The notes: generated by a model not told the origin, from the letters alone. 64,000 nt of DNA from Alloacidobacterium dinghuense (GCF_014274465.1 NZ_CP060394.1:2790001-2854000), one strand, 5' to 3'. Numbered from the stretch's first letter, positions 16,422 to 26,775 are shown. Made by a program: numbers and translations.

Positions 16422-18242
16422 TTAAAGCCTCTCAGAATGCTCCCGGTAAGCTCCGAACTCCGCCAGGTCATCTTCTCCCAGCCACGAAGGATAGGTCACT
16501 GGATGGAGACCGAGCATCGATTCCACTCGCCGCCACAGGCGGGTTCGCTCATATCGTTGATGTACCCGTTGAAACCGCGTTCCGGTGAGCACGTCGTGCG
16601 CACCCTGCGCATCGCCGCAGTCCAGTAACAGGCTGGCCCGTCGTTCAGCCAACCACTCATCCTCCAATGCCGACACAGCATCGAGCCAACGTTTGCGTTC
16701 GTCCATCGTTGCGGGACTCAGGGCGGCAAGTGCCTTGTCCCGCTCGAATATCACTTGTGGATGAAGAGAAATCGTCGGCGACTCGATCGCGCGGAATGCC
16801 TTCGCAGCCTCATCGGTATCGTGGCCGTAAACGAGCCAGAGCCTTCCGGCCAGCGCCCGCCCCCGGTCATCGTGACACTCCGACAGGACCTTCAGCGCAG
16901 CGTCGGGTTCACCGGACCCCGCCAGCCACGCGCCCTGCTGAAACAACCATCTGTCTCTCTTGCTGGCTACTGAGCGAGAAGCCGCCCACGCCAGTGCATC
17001 CCCCAGTTCTGCTAGTCCGCTCGGCGCCCACCGGTTGCTGTCGAGGTCAGGAGCCCGCGGAATCCTCAGCGCATCACCCGCCTTCCGCGCGTCCGCAAGC
17101 TGCAGCCAGAGATCCATCTCGTCCTGCCGTGCCCATGCAAAAACAGGTACCTCCCCCACAAGCCGGAGCCGCGGCGCCGGCAGAGCAACGGTGTGAATGT
17201 CCCGCCGGTGCAGAGAGGGGATCCAGAACTCCACCTGCTCATGCAGCTGCCCCGGCTGGAGCGTTGCCTTGACTGACTGATCCACGAGCGGGCCGGCCTG
17301 GATCTCCAGACATTGCGCCTCGTCCAGTGTGTACTGGCTCACCCACCCTTCATCGCGTCCGATCCCGTCGCTCCAAAGCTTTATTCCCGGCACCTGCAGC
17401 GGATCCGCCATGTGGTAGAGCCCTACTCCCAGGCTCGGAGTGAAGGCTCCAAACGCGCTGCAGTCCGGCTTCTGCCAGAAATAGCCGGTCATTCGGCGCA
17501 CATCCGCCTGGCTTCGCGGCCCCTGCGTTTCCCAATCAATCGTACGAATTTCCGCATCGTGAACCAGCACCGGCCCTCCTGGGAAATCAAACACCGTGTC
17601 AGGCCGGGCAGGTACAGCCGCGTTCGACCACGACATCCATGGTTGCCCTTTCGCGCCGGGATTGAAGAAAACCGTTCGCTGCGTCAGAAAGTCGTCGCCC
17701 TCTCCCAGCGAGTACTCCACTGTCCAGTGCATTCCGAATTTGATCTCGCGTTCTCCGCAGCACACATAGACGCGATCTTCCGTCTTTGCTATCTCATAAA
17801 GCACAGGAGCGGTTTCTACAGGAGTATGCGAGATGGGAAAGCTCAACTCGATACCTCCGCCGGTAAACGACTGCCGGGGTAAAATGCGCACCGGCCGCAC
17901 TACCTGCGGAAAGAAAAGAACCTCCGCTGCGCCATCCTTCAGAAAAAGTGAACACACGCGCCCGCCAAGGTCGGGGCAGATCCTCACGCGAATCCGCTCA
18001 TTCTCCATCGTGATCATGCGATACCGGCGAATCTCCGGCCGGCGGCTGGTCTCGCAGAAGCTCTCGTACGGATAGATTCCGTCAGGGTCGAAGCAGGTGG
18101 GAATCGGCCCGGCTGGAAGCAACGCGTGGGTCAGTAGGAACTCAGTGGTTTCTTGCATTGCGAGCATATTGCGTCTTGGCCCATCGGCCAGGTTGTCAAT
18201 CCACCGCACCGATAGGCCTCCTGGCACACAATACCGGGCCAT
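16422..18242 (-). CDS. DUF5107-domain protein
   Basis: 606 aa, no signal peptide. The region 60-330 contains RYRMITMENERIRVRICPDLGGRV, a galactose-mutarotase-like opening, followed by SFTGGGIELSFPISHTP, FFNPGAKGQPWMSWSNAA and a typical DUF5107 beta-sandwich layout; the C-terminal 200 residues are helical and TPR-like. Such proteins accompany glycan-use genes and are thought to act on or bind sugars; no activity is established. The adjacent GH20 gene supports a role in glycan breakdown. Starts at 18167 or 18158 (MLAMQETTEF) are possible alternatives, since no ribosome site decides. Confidence 0.75.
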   Translation of the reverse strand: MARYCVPGGLSVRWIDNLADGPRRNMLAMQETTEFLLTHALLPAGPIPTCFDPDGIYPYESFCETSRRPEIRRYRMITMENERIRVRICPDLGGRVCSLFLKDGAAEVLFFPQVVRPVRILPRQSFTGGGIELSFPISHTPVETAPVLYEIAKTEDRVYVCCGEREIKFGMHWTVEYSLGEGDDFLTQRTVFFNPGAKGQPWMSWSNAAVPARPDTVFDFPGGPVLVHDAEIRTIDWETQGPRSQADVRRMTGYFWQKPDCSAFGAFTPSLGVGLYHMADPLQVPGIKLWSDGIGRDEGWVSQYTLDEAQCLEIQAGPLVDQSVKATLQPGQLHEQVEFWIPSLHRRDIHTVALPAPRLRLVGEVPVFAWARQDEMDLWLQLADARKAGDALRIPRAPDLDSNRWAPSGLAELGDALAWAASRSVASKRDRWLFQQGAWLAGSGEPDAALKVLSECHDDRGRALAGRLWLVYGHDTDEAAKAFRAIESPTISLHPQVIFERDKALAALSPATMDERKRWLDAVSALEDEWLAERRASLLLDCGDAQGAHDVLTGTRFQRVHQRYERTRLWRRVESMLGLHPVTYPSWLGEDDLAEFGAYREHSERL

Positions 18243-18450
18243 CTCGCGCGCGCGCTACAGCAGCTTAGTTCAGTCTGCCAGAATTTATTGGTCTCCCATC
18301 GCAGTCACTATGCAATGTATTGTCATAGCTTCTTTCCCTGATCCAGGGCTTCGTCCGGGACTTTCAAACTTCATCAATAAGAAAACCCTTGAGGCGGCTT
18401 CCGCAATCCCATGTTTCGTGTACATGGGATAAACCACCAAAGGCTGGCTC

Positions 18451-20595
18451 ATGAAGGCTCTCCGCGGCTCATTCTTCTTGATCTTGATATCAGCTGTTCC
18501 TGTATTTGCAACGGTTACCGTCAGTACTCCGGCCAACGGTACAGCTGTCATCTCGCCTGTGCACTATATTGCGACCGCTACGACGTCTACCTGTTCGAAA
18601 GGCGTGGCGTCCATGGGCATCTACGTGAACAACAAACTGATCTACGTAGTGAATGGAACATCGCTCAATACAACAATCAGTTTGAGCGACGGCCCTGAAC
18701 ACACTGTTGTTGAAGAATGGGACTTCTGCGGCGGCGCAACCTTTGCCACCATCGATCTCACCGTCGTAGCGCCCGAACCGCCGACAGTCAACATCATCGC
18801 GAACCCCAGCACCATCACGCTTGGAACTTCATCTACACTCTTCGTGGCGGCCAGCAATGCTACGCAGGTGACTGTAACCGGGACCGACGGCTCCACGTAC
18901 ACGCTATCAGTTAATGGCGGAAAAGCGACAGTTGCCCCCAAGTCCACCACGACGTACACCGCCACCGCAATCGGATCGAAAGGGCGGGCCACGGCCGCGA
19001 GGGCTGTCACTGTAATCCCTGCCACCAGTCTGCAAGCCATCAACCACGTTATCTTCATGCTGCAAGAGAATCATTCCTTTGATGACTACTTCGGCATGCT
19101 CAACCCCTACCGCAAGGCCAACCATTGGAATACAGGCGACGACGGAAAAGACTATGAAGTGGACGGTATTGACGACAAGTTGAGCAAGCTCACCAATGAA
19201 GACGATGAAGGCGAAGTCTTCTCTCTCTTCAAGTTCACGAGTACTTGTATCGATGACGAAAGTTCCGCCTGGCTCGAGAGCTACGGCGACGTGAACCGCT
19301 GGGATTTTCTTGCGAATCGCCCGATTCCGATGGACGGCTTCGTTCATATCGCTGAAGGTTACGCGAAGAGCTGCTCAACGTCCAAAGCGTGCTCTGGCAA
19401 TTTCACCGATCTCGTCGGCAAGCGCGCCATGGGCTATTACGATCAGGAATTCCTCAACTACTACTACTACATGGCCTCGCAGTTTGCCATATCCGACCGC
19501 TGGTTTTCGCCCGTCTCCAGTAAGAGCATCGACAACCGCATCGCAACCTTCACCGGTGGCACAACACAGGGCCTTGTCTTCGATCCTGGCAACAACGATC
19601 ACCTGCCGCAGTTGAACATCTCCAACATCTTTCAGGAACTTGATACGGCAAACGTATCGTGGAAGATCTATTACACGGTAACGCAGGGCTTGTGCCTCAA
19701 TGAGGATGACTGCACCAGCTCAGCGAACGCAGCTTATCCGGCCACCAACTTTTCCAGCCTGGCCTATTCGTTTCAATATCTGTACGAAAACCCGACGCAT
19801 GTCGCCTGCACAGGTGCGACGCAGAAATCCAGCGTCGTGGGCGATCCCACTAACTCGTTCTGCATCGACCCCAACCGCATCGCCCCTGTCTCGGCTTTCT
19901 TCACTGATCTTTCTAGCGGCAAGCTTCCCAGCTTCGCGTTCATTGAAGCCGGATATGGCAACAACGATGAACATCCTGGTTCCGGCCAATCCATTCTGCA
20001 AGGTCAAGCGCAGGTGGCAAAAATTCTCAACGCCTTCATGACCAGTTCCTCATGGAAGAATTCCGTCTTCTTCCTCAGCTACGACGAGGGCGGTGGACCA
20101 TACGACCACGTGCCTCCTGTCCCCGGCCACTCAAACGATTACACTAATGCCAACCTCGGACCCATCCAGGACATCTCGCAGATTGCCGTCAACCCGGACA
20201 ATTACAAGCCATGCTTGCCCAGTGGCGGTACCCCAACTCTGCACTGTGATCTCTTCACCAGTGACCCCGGATCCAATCCCGATGACGCGACTGCAATCCA
20301 CGGCTTTGCCGCGCAACTCGGCTTCCGTGTGCCGAATATGATCGTTTCGCCGTTCACCCGCCGCCATTACGTTTCACATACACCCATGGACCACACAGCC
20401 GTCATCAAGTTTGTCGAGAACCGCTTCATCGGTAGCGCCGCGCATCTCAACGGGCGAGACTTCGCACAGTCCAACCTGTTTGAGTTCTTCGATTTCTCCC
20501 GGATTCCGTGGGCGACGCCGCCTGCACCCCCAACGCCTGCCAGCTCCGCCTCGCTAGGCTATGACCCGTGTACTCCCACCGCTTTTAGCCCGTAG
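18451..20595 (+). CDS. secreted phosphoesterase family protein with Ig-like N-terminal domains
   Basis: 714 aa. A signal peptide of about 20 residues (MKALRGSFFLILISAVPVFA) is followed by two beta-rich Ig-like segments, about 21-105 and 110-190 (the second containing ITLGTSSTLFVAA). The phosphoesterase domain (PF04185 type, shared by phospholipase C and acid phosphatases) starts at INHVIFMLQENHSFDDYFG. Further motifs are VSSKSIDNR, FLSYDEGGGPYDHVPPV and the late MDHTAVIKFVENRF. It probably hydrolyses phosphate esters at the surface or outside the cell; substrate unknown. A single gene, divergent from the DUF5107 gene. Confidence 0.85.
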   Translation: MKALRGSFFLILISAVPVFATVTVSTPANGTAVISPVHYIATATTSTCSKGVASMGIYVNNKLIYVVNGTSLNTTISLSDGPEHTVVEEWDFCGGATFATIDLTVVAPEPPTVNIIANPSTITLGTSSTLFVAASNATQVTVTGTDGSTYTLSVNGGKATVAPKSTTTYTATAIGSKGRATAARAVTVIPATSLQAINHVIFMLQENHSFDDYFGMLNPYRKANHWNTGDDGKDYEVDGIDDKLSKLTNEDDEGEVFSLFKFTSTCIDDESSAWLESYGDVNRWDFLANRPIPMDGFVHIAEGYAKSCSTSKACSGNFTDLVGKRAMGYYDQEFLNYYYYMASQFAISDRWFSPVSSKSIDNRIATFTGGTTQGLVFDPGNNDHLPQLNISNIFQELDTANVSWKIYYTVTQGLCLNEDDCTSSANAAYPATNFSSLAYSFQYLYENPTHVACTGATQKSSVVGDPTNSFCIDPNRIAPVSAFFTDLSSGKLPSFAFIEAGYGNNDEHPGSGQSILQGQAQVAKILNAFMTSSSWKNSVFFLSYDEGGGPYDHVPPVPGHSNDYTNANLGPIQDISQIAVNPDNYKPCLPSGGTPTLHCDLFTSDPGSNPDDATAIHGFAAQLGFRVPNMIVSPFTRRHYVSHTPMDHTAVIKFVENRFIGSAAHLNGRDFAQSNLFEFFDFSRIPWATPPAPPTPASSASLGYDPCTPTAFSP

Positions 20596-20904
20596 TTTGC
20601 GGTTCAAACGGCGAGACCGCACTTAGGGAACCGGGCGTTTCGGAAGCGTGTGCGGAGAAGGTGACCAGGAGCCGACTGCAGCCGAGAGTGCAAAGAAAGA
20701 GCGTGACAACATGGATCATTCAGGGTACGCTCGGGCCACATCGACACTGCTCTTGTTGACGGGTAATGCGCTTTTAGCCCGATGAGCTCTTCGAAGTGTC
20801 ACAGTGAAAGTAGAAAAGGCTGCACTTCTGCTGGCGCGACAATATTGCAGGGAATGCCCGACTGAAGAACCACTGTTATCTGAGCTGCTGGAGAGTTCAT
20901 CGTC
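20596..20904 (+). other. intergenic region
   Basis: 309 nt between the phosphoesterase and NHL genes. No gene, repeat or clear promoter motif was seen. Confidence 0.5.
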
Positions 20905-23205
20905 ATGCCCAATTGCAATGGAATCCTTCCTGCTAGTGTCCTGTTGTTTGCCTCCACCCTCTTCCCTGGCCTGTCCGTAGCCCAGTCTCCGGAAGTAGTT
21001 TTCCTGGGTACAAGCCCGGTAACGATTGGGTCTGTGCCGGTCATGGCCGCCGACGTCGGCAGCCTAGGCGTCGATGCGAGCGGAAACCAATACTACGCCG
21101 ATGTGGCCCACGGTACAGTGGTCGAGGTGAATACCGAAGGTTCGCGGAGTACGCTCGTTAGCGGTCTCAAGAGCCCGAGCATTGCCGTCGACTACCGGGG
21201 CAACGTCTTTGTCGCCGACTCCGGCAACAATCGCATCTTGGAGTCAGCAGTCGGCGCGAAACGCAAGACAAGTGTTCTGACTGCAGCTTCGACTCCGCGC
21301 GCGCTTACTGTTGATTCCGCCGACAATGTCTTCTATCTCAGCGGAACTTCGCTCATCGAGATGCCGAATGGCAGCACGCCGGCCACTGTGGCAACGGTGG
21401 CGTCTGGAAGCGAAGCGCTGGCCTTTGGCCCGGCATTGAGTGGTACACGCAGGCTCTACATATTAGCTCAAAGTGCGGGTACTTACAGCGTTACGCTCTA
21501 CAGCTATCCGGAAACAGGCAGGGGAACCTATGACGCGAAGCCGCTCGTCGGCTTCCTGCCGGCAATTGCAGGTGGAAGCATCCAGAGCTTTGCTGTCGAT
21601 CCTCACAACAACGCAGTCATTGTGAATAACAGCGGCGGGACCGCTCAAATCATCATCGGCAGAAACGGAGAGGGCACACCAAGCGACTTCGAGCAGACGA
21701 TTTATACCAGCCAGGTTCCCACCACAACCATTGCAGAGGACCCAAACGGCAGCATCTATTTCCTGGACGCGACTGGCCTGGAGCAGATCCAGCTCGGGGC
21801 CGTAAACTTCGGAAGCGAGCACTTCGGGGCCATCATTCCGATAACCGACGAATTGGTTTTGAATTTTGGTGCGCCTCTCAACGTCACTTATGTTGCTTCC
21901 TATCCGACAGGAGAGTTTGACGCTCCAGACTTCGATGCCTCTCCCATGTATGAGCAAACTCCGCCTCAGGTCTACCTCGTACTGTTTCCATCTGATACCG
22001 GATTATTGACCGGCGCCCTCAAGCTTACCGACCAAAACAACAAAACCTTGACCATACCGCTGTATGGAACCGGTCTTACTCCATGGACTGCTTACTACAC
22101 TCCCGCTCCTGACATTCGCCACCAGACTCCGAGCACTTTCAAGCCCGTAGCGATTTCGCCGGATGGAAAGTATGTGCTCGATGCCGCCAGCAGTACCTTC
22201 ACCTATGGTGGCGGGGTAATCCATGGCCTCAAGAACCCGCGCGGACTTGCGGTAGACGCGATTGGAGACGTCTTCATCACTCAGATCGGGGTTCCAGGCG
22301 TGTTACGTGGCGGCGCTGACGGTACCGTCACGCAGATCGCCACCGACATCACCAATCCCCTGGCTGTTGCGGTCGATGGCCCAGGCAATCTGTACATCAC
22401 CAACGGCGACGACATTGTCCGCGTCGCACCCGATGGTTCAGAGTCGATTTTCGCCACACCGGCGACCAATGGCGGCGACAAGTCGGCCCTTTGCCTTGCA
22501 GTGGACTACGAAAACAATCTTTATGCAGGGTATGCTTCCACTGAATTGAATCCAAGCAGGGGCGCCATTATCAAAATCTCTCCCGCTGGGGTAGTGACTG
22601 GAGTTGGTTCGAACGCGCTTCAACCAGTTGCGTTAGCTGCCAACCACGGGCCAGCGCTCTTTTTCACCGATGCAACACGAGGAACCGTATCTGTACTCGA
22701 TGGTTTGAAGGGTGAAAAGTCACTCGCATTTGGATTCCAGAGTCCGCTCGGTCTCGCTACCGATACCGAGGGCAATGTGACAGTAGCCGACAGTGTACTC
22801 GGCCATCTCATCACCATCGGCAGCGGTCAATCCGGTTACAACATCAATTTCGGCAAGGTTGCTTTGGGTGAAACTGCTACCTACCCACTGTCCATCGTAG
22901 CTGTTGGATCAGACACGGGCCAATCCGGAGGTGAACTGCTGACCCCGCAGAATGGATTCGACATACCGTTCAACCCAAGCTTCAGCCCGAACCAGCCAAC
23001 AGGTTATGGTGGGCCTATGATCTCCGAGCTCAAATTTACATTCACGCCGACCGCTCTGGGCACACAGTCAACCCAGCTGGTGGGCTATGACGACGACGAA
23101 AACAGGAACCATGATGGCTATAATGTCGGGCCAACCTTCAACTTGACAGGAACCGGGGTTCCAGCCGCGGATCCAGCAGGCTTCTCCCTCACGACAGTGC
23201 CTTGA
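20905..23205 (+). CDS. secreted NHL-repeat/beta-propeller protein
   Basis: 766 aa with a signal peptide (VLLFASTLFPGLSVAQ, about residues 12-27). Two propeller blocks flank a central Ig/ASPM-like sandwich: blades such as SLGVDASGNQYYADVAHGTV and SIAVDYRGNVFVADSGNNRI early, and GLAVDAIGDVFITQIG and AVAVDGPGNLYITNGDDIV late. A second sandwich (VALGETATYPLSIVAVG) follows, and the protein ends shortly after GTGVPAADPAGFSL. In similar acidobacterial proteins a further bacterial Ig domain often follows this linker, so the C-terminus may be short. Function unknown; probably an extracellular binding protein. Confidence 0.8.
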   Translation: MPNCNGILPASVLLFASTLFPGLSVAQSPEVVFLGTSPVTIGSVPVMAADVGSLGVDASGNQYYADVAHGTVVEVNTEGSRSTLVSGLKSPSIAVDYRGNVFVADSGNNRILESAVGAKRKTSVLTAASTPRALTVDSADNVFYLSGTSLIEMPNGSTPATVATVASGSEALAFGPALSGTRRLYILAQSAGTYSVTLYSYPETGRGTYDAKPLVGFLPAIAGGSIQSFAVDPHNNAVIVNNSGGTAQIIIGRNGEGTPSDFEQTIYTSQVPTTTIAEDPNGSIYFLDATGLEQIQLGAVNFGSEHFGAIIPITDELVLNFGAPLNVTYVASYPTGEFDAPDFDASPMYEQTPPQVYLVLFPSDTGLLTGALKLTDQNNKTLTIPLYGTGLTPWTAYYTPAPDIRHQTPSTFKPVAISPDGKYVLDAASSTFTYGGGVIHGLKNPRGLAVDAIGDVFITQIGVPGVLRGGADGTVTQIATDITNPLAVAVDGPGNLYITNGDDIVRVAPDGSESIFATPATNGGDKSALCLAVDYENNLYAGYASTELNPSRGAIIKISPAGVVTGVGSNALQPVALAANHGPALFFTDATRGTVSVLDGLKGEKSLAFGFQSPLGLATDTEGNVTVADSVLGHLITIGSGQSGYNINFGKVALGETATYPLSIVAVGSDTGQSGGELLTPQNGFDIPFNPSFSPNQPTGYGGPMISELKFTFTPTALGTQSTQLVGYDDDENRNHDGYNVGPTFNLTGTGVPAADPAGFSLTTVP

Positions 23206-23710
23206 CCGGTCAGAGGTGAGCCACTTGCTTTTGCAACAAAAACGGAAGTTACCGGATTACTTCCGTATCGCCGATAATCCGACCATAGAGTAATTCGGAA
23301 TGTATGGTCCGCCGCCGTATTGCTAGCGAAAAGATGAGGAAGACAGAATTGGTCTGCGCGAATGTATCCGGCCTTTGTTGGAGTAGCGAACTCCTGGCCT
23401 GAATGGAATGCGCTGCGGCCTCGTCCTTTTTAGTAACGCTGCCTTTGGAGGGATTTTCCGAATAAGTTCCATGGAACGCCTCCTCTGTTCACCTCTACAC
23501 CCACCGGGGGCTTAAGCGGCGGACCATGCAGTAGTAATAGGTGAAACTTCCGATAGCGGACTACACACCAAATACCCGAACGGCACATGAGCCGAACGTT
23601 TCTAAATGCAGGTGAGGATTGCAGCCAAGTACCCTTCATTCATCAGAAAATATTGTGTGCAGAAACTTACGCCGTACCTTCAACGTTTCAGCATTCAAGG
23701 AGATCTCCGC
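23206..23710. other. intergenic region with a stem-loop
   Basis: 505 nt before the serine hydrolase. Apart from the stem-loop at 23252-23282 no feature is recognised; short minus-strand frames (for example 23430-23639) have no family resemblance. Confidence 0.4.
23252..23282. repeat. stem-loop element, copy 1
   Basis: CGGATT (253-258) pairs with AATCCG (276-281) around a 17-nt loop beginning ACTTCC; CGGAAGTT lies just upstream. A second copy at 25343-25373 has the same loop length and a compensated stem. Function unknown. Confidence 0.45.
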
Positions 23711-25177
23711 TTGAATCGAGCTTTGTGTGTAGCAGTTCTCGCTTTGTTGGTGATGATTGCAACTTCGGGTGCGCAGCAACCAGCTATCACTCGGCCCGAC
23801 GGGCGCAACATTACGTCCGCGCAGATCGATTCGACCGTGAACCGACTGATCCAGGCGGCGCATGTCACGGGCGCCGGCATCGCGCTCTTCCATGATGGCA
23901 AGGTGGTTTACCTCGAGGCCTACGGCGTGCGCGACGCTGAAAAGAATCTCCCGCTTATGCCCGACTCAGTGATGACGGCCGCTTCGCTTACAAAGTCGGC
24001 CTTTGCGACTGTCGTCATGCGCCTTGTCCAACACGGTACGCTCAATCTTGATAAGCCGATTGAGGAATATCTCGGCAAGCCCCTTGGCGATTTCGACCCT
24101 TACACCGACCTTAAAGGCGATCCGCGCACGGCTAAGCTCACACTACGCATCCTGCTCGACCACACTACCGGCTTCGCCAACTTCCGCGGTCTAGAGGACG
24201 ATCACAAGCTACATATCCATTACGATCCCGGCACGCACTACGGCTACTCCGGCGAGGGCATTAACCTCGCGCAATTCGTCATTGAAAAAGTGACCGGAAA
24301 GTCTACTACCGAACTGATGCAGGAAGAGCTTTACGGTCCGCTCAAGATGTCGCGCAGCAGCATGATCTGGCTGCCACGCTTCGAATCCGATTTTGCCAAC
24401 GGGTACGACGAGTACGGTCGTTCGCTCGGCCCCGAGCGCCGTACGAAGCCCAACGCCGCAGGCTCGATGCAGACCACGCCGCGCGACTATGCTACGTTCC
24501 TGAGCGCACTGATGCGCGGCGAGGTGCTCAGCAGCGAAGCGCGAGAGAGGATGCTGAGCCCGCAGATCCGCATTCACTCCGCGCAGCAGTTCCCTTCGCT
24601 CAACACCGACACAACAACCGCATACGATTCCATCCAGCTCAGCTACGGTGTCGGCTGGGGACTTTACAAGTCGCCTTACGGGCCAGCGTTTTTCAAGGAA
24701 GGCCATGATGAAGGCTGGCGCAATCTTGCGCTGTGCTTCTTGAACGGCGACGGCATGCTGGTGATGACTAACAGTTCGAACGGCGAGGGCATCTTCAAGC
24801 CACTGGTCGAGGCTTTGCTGGGCGGGACCGGCTTTCCCTTCGACTGGGACGGCTACACGCCCTATGACAAGCTGCCTCCGCTGCCCAAGCTGAAGGAGCA
24901 CAAGCGCGTCACGTTGACGGCCGATCACCTTAATCGGCTCGTTGGCAAATACGCATTCAGCGCCGATATTGTCCTCACCGTCACGCTCGAGAATGGCCGC
25001 CTCTTCATCCGCGAGAATGACGAGGAAAAGCAGGAGTATTTCGCCGAAAGCCCAAACGACTTCTACTCCGCCACCTCGACTGACGAGTGCAGCTTCAAGC
25101 CCGAGACCGGCCCGGCACAGGTGCTTGTCCTTCACCTCGACAACGGCCAGAACCCCGCACTCAAACGCGTGCCGTAA
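23711..25177 (+). CDS. serine hydrolase, class C beta-lactamase/DD-peptidase fold
   Basis: 488 aa from a TTG at 23711. AAGGAG lies 8 nt before this TTG and the reading begins with a clean signal peptide (RALCVAVLALLVMIATSGAQ); an ATG at 23606 would add 35 unlikely residues. The nucleophile motif SLTK is at residues 92-95 and the YSG motif (in HYGYSGEGI) at about 179-181. HDEGW near the end of the domain may stand in for the usual KTG-like box. A C-terminal beta domain (VGKYAFSADIVLTVTLENGR) is also usual in this group. Probably a periplasmic peptidase or esterase; beta-lactam resistance cannot be inferred. Confidence 0.88.
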   Translation: MNRALCVAVLALLVMIATSGAQQPAITRPDGRNITSAQIDSTVNRLIQAAHVTGAGIALFHDGKVVYLEAYGVRDAEKNLPLMPDSVMTAASLTKSAFATVVMRLVQHGTLNLDKPIEEYLGKPLGDFDPYTDLKGDPRTAKLTLRILLDHTTGFANFRGLEDDHKLHIHYDPGTHYGYSGEGINLAQFVIEKVTGKSTTELMQEELYGPLKMSRSSMIWLPRFESDFANGYDEYGRSLGPERRTKPNAAGSMQTTPRDYATFLSALMRGEVLSSEARERMLSPQIRIHSAQQFPSLNTDTTTAYDSIQLSYGVGWGLYKSPYGPAFFKEGHDEGWRNLALCFLNGDGMLVMTNSSNGEGIFKPLVEALLGGTGFPFDWDGYTPYDKLPPLPKLKEHKRVTLTADHLNRLVGKYAFSADIVLTVTLENGRLFIRENDEEKQEYFAESPNDFYSATSTDECSFKPETGPAQVLVLHLDNGQNPALKRVP

Positions 25178-25342
25178 GAGGCGAGGACCGCTGGAGAGGT
25201 AACCTCAATAGTCTGACGGCTCTGTCTCACGAGAGGGGCTACCCTCGCAGGCAAGTCTTCCCGGTGGGGTTTCGTCGTGAAACCCATCTGACCACTCACG
25301 CATACTGAGTGGTTAACCGGCTAGCCGGAAGTTGTCCAAAAA

Positions 25343-25373
25343 CCGGGTTACTTCCTAATTGTCGACAACCCGG
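25343..25373. repeat. stem-loop element, copy 2
   Basis: CCGGGTT (343-349) pairs with AACCCGG (367-373) across a 17-nt loop starting ACTTCC. The stem differs from copy 1 at 23252 by a paired A-T to G-C change. It lies between the convergent serine hydrolase and VOC genes. Confidence 0.45.
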
Positions 25374-25408
25374 CCGTGACGATGAAAATGCTTCCTCCGG
25401 GCCGAGCG

Positions 25409-25855
25409 TTAACCGTATTTGACGGTGGTGCTCTGTCCGACCTCGATAAGATAACCGTCAGGATCGCGGATGTAGCAGCGCCACTCGCCGTACTTCTCCA
25501 ACGGCTCCGTGATGAACTCCGCTCCTCGACTCTTCCATAACTCATAACACGCTTGAATATCCGCAACCCGGAAATTCATAAAACTGTTGATGTGATTCGG
25601 GTCGGGAACGCTGAGCGTTACCGCCGGCTTATCCGGGGTCGGCCCGCCTCCAACGTTCAGAATCATCCAGATATTCGCAAGCTGAAGGTACCCAGGCGCG
25701 TTGCCGTCACCCAGGCTCAGAATGCGAGCGCCGAAGACCTTTTCGTAGTAGCGAGCCGATCGCTCGATGTCGGCGACGGTGAGAAAATACGCGATGCTGA
25801 TTCCCTCTCGCGGGGGCATCTCATAGCTCTTCTGCTCGATTTGTACGCTGCTCAT
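25409..25855 (-). CDS. VOC family glyoxalase-like protein
   Basis: 148 aa from the ATG at 25855, which is preceded by GGAG 6 nt upstream; the longer TTG reading is less likely. The fold is a standard pair of VOC modules: SIAYFLTVADIERSARYYEK, then FGARILSLG, NVGGGPTPDKPAVTL, and the second module ending IRDPDGYLIEVGQST, with a terminal Glu that often binds metal. Molecular role unknown; it may be a dioxygenase- or fosfomycin-resistance-like enzyme. Convergent with the serine hydrolase. Confidence 0.85.
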   Translation of the reverse strand: MSSVQIEQKSYEMPPREGISIAYFLTVADIERSARYYEKVFGARILSLGDGNAPGYLQLANIWMILNVGGGPTPDKPAVTLSVPDPNHINSFMNFRVADIQACYELWKSRGAEFITEPLEKYGEWRCYIRDPDGYLIEVGQSTTVKYG

Positions 25856-26061
25856 TGACGACTCCAATTCCGATAAACAGTGTTCATCCGCTGATTCTGG
25901 TTCTTTCGTATTTCATACCTGCTGCCGATTAAGCCTGACGAGGAGAGGCAAAACAATTGGATCAAGTATCGCGCGATACTTTGGTATCGTTTGCAACCAG
26001 TTGTCCGAAAAGGCCGTTTGTCAGGACGAATCGGATACCATTGCTCTTCACGGAGAATCCA

Positions 26062-26775
26062 ATGCGAAAGAACAATATCAGGATCAAGGCTTTAGCATTT
26101 GTTGTTCCGATCTTTTCGTCTTGGCTGGCCTGTGCACAAACGCAGGTTGAAAAGGCTCCTTATCCGGTCATGGCTCCTCTCGATCAGTATTTGATTGCGG
26201 ATGAGAATGCTGAGATCGCGCTGGCTCGGAGTGCCGCTCCAGCATCGATTTCCAATGCAGCCGAAGTGATGGTGCTGCGACGGGACGGCTATACCACTGC
26301 CGTGAAAGGCACGAATGGCTTTGTCTGCATTGTCGAGCGATCATGGGCTAACACGACCGATGATCCACAGTTCTGGAATCCCAAAGTACGCGCCCCTCAT
26401 TGCTTCAATCCACCCGCCGCAAGGACTTTTCTGCCCTTCTTTCTGATGAAGAGCAAACTTGTGCTGGCAGGAAAATCGAAGGCGGAGATCGCAGCGGCCA
26501 TCGCGTCGGCGCTGGATAAGAAGGAGTTGCCGCCGCTTGCGCCTGAGACGATGGTCTACATGATGTCGAAGCAGCAGTATCTAAACGATGATGGCAAGAG
26601 TTGGCATCCACATGTAATGTTTTATGCTTCGGGTGATGCTGAGAAAAGCTGGGGAGCTAACCTGCCTGGCTCGCCGGTTATGGCGGCATATGACCCTGAA
26701 CAACGGGTGACGACTTTCTTCGTTTTGACCGGCGAATGGTCTGACGGGACGCCGGGACCGCCAATGTCGCATTGA
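26062..26775 (+). CDS. secreted protein of unknown function
   Basis: 237 aa. The start ATG at 26062 has GGAG 6 nt upstream and gives a proper signal peptide (KALAFVVPIFSSWLACAQ). The mature part contains EVMVLRRDGYTTAVKGTNGF and CIVERSWANTTDDPQFWNP, with paired cysteines (CIVERS and HCFNPP). I associate this pattern with secreted hypothetical proteins of soil Acidobacteriota but know no function for it. Stands alone, convergent with the NmrA operon. Confidence 0.7.
   Translation: MRKNNIRIKALAFVVPIFSSWLACAQTQVEKAPYPVMAPLDQYLIADENAEIALARSAAPASISNAAEVMVLRRDGYTTAVKGTNGFVCIVERSWANTTDDPQFWNPKVRAPHCFNPPAARTFLPFFLMKSKLVLAGKSKAEIAAAIASALDKKELPPLAPETMVYMMSKQQYLNDDGKSWHPHVMFYASGDAEKSWGANLPGSPVMAAYDPEQRVTTFFVLTGEWSDGTPGPPMSH

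Noticed and set aside
24209-25135. 308-codon minus-strand frame
   Set aside because: Lies wholly opposite the serine hydrolase gene, whose active-site motifs are intact; the shadow product matches nothing.
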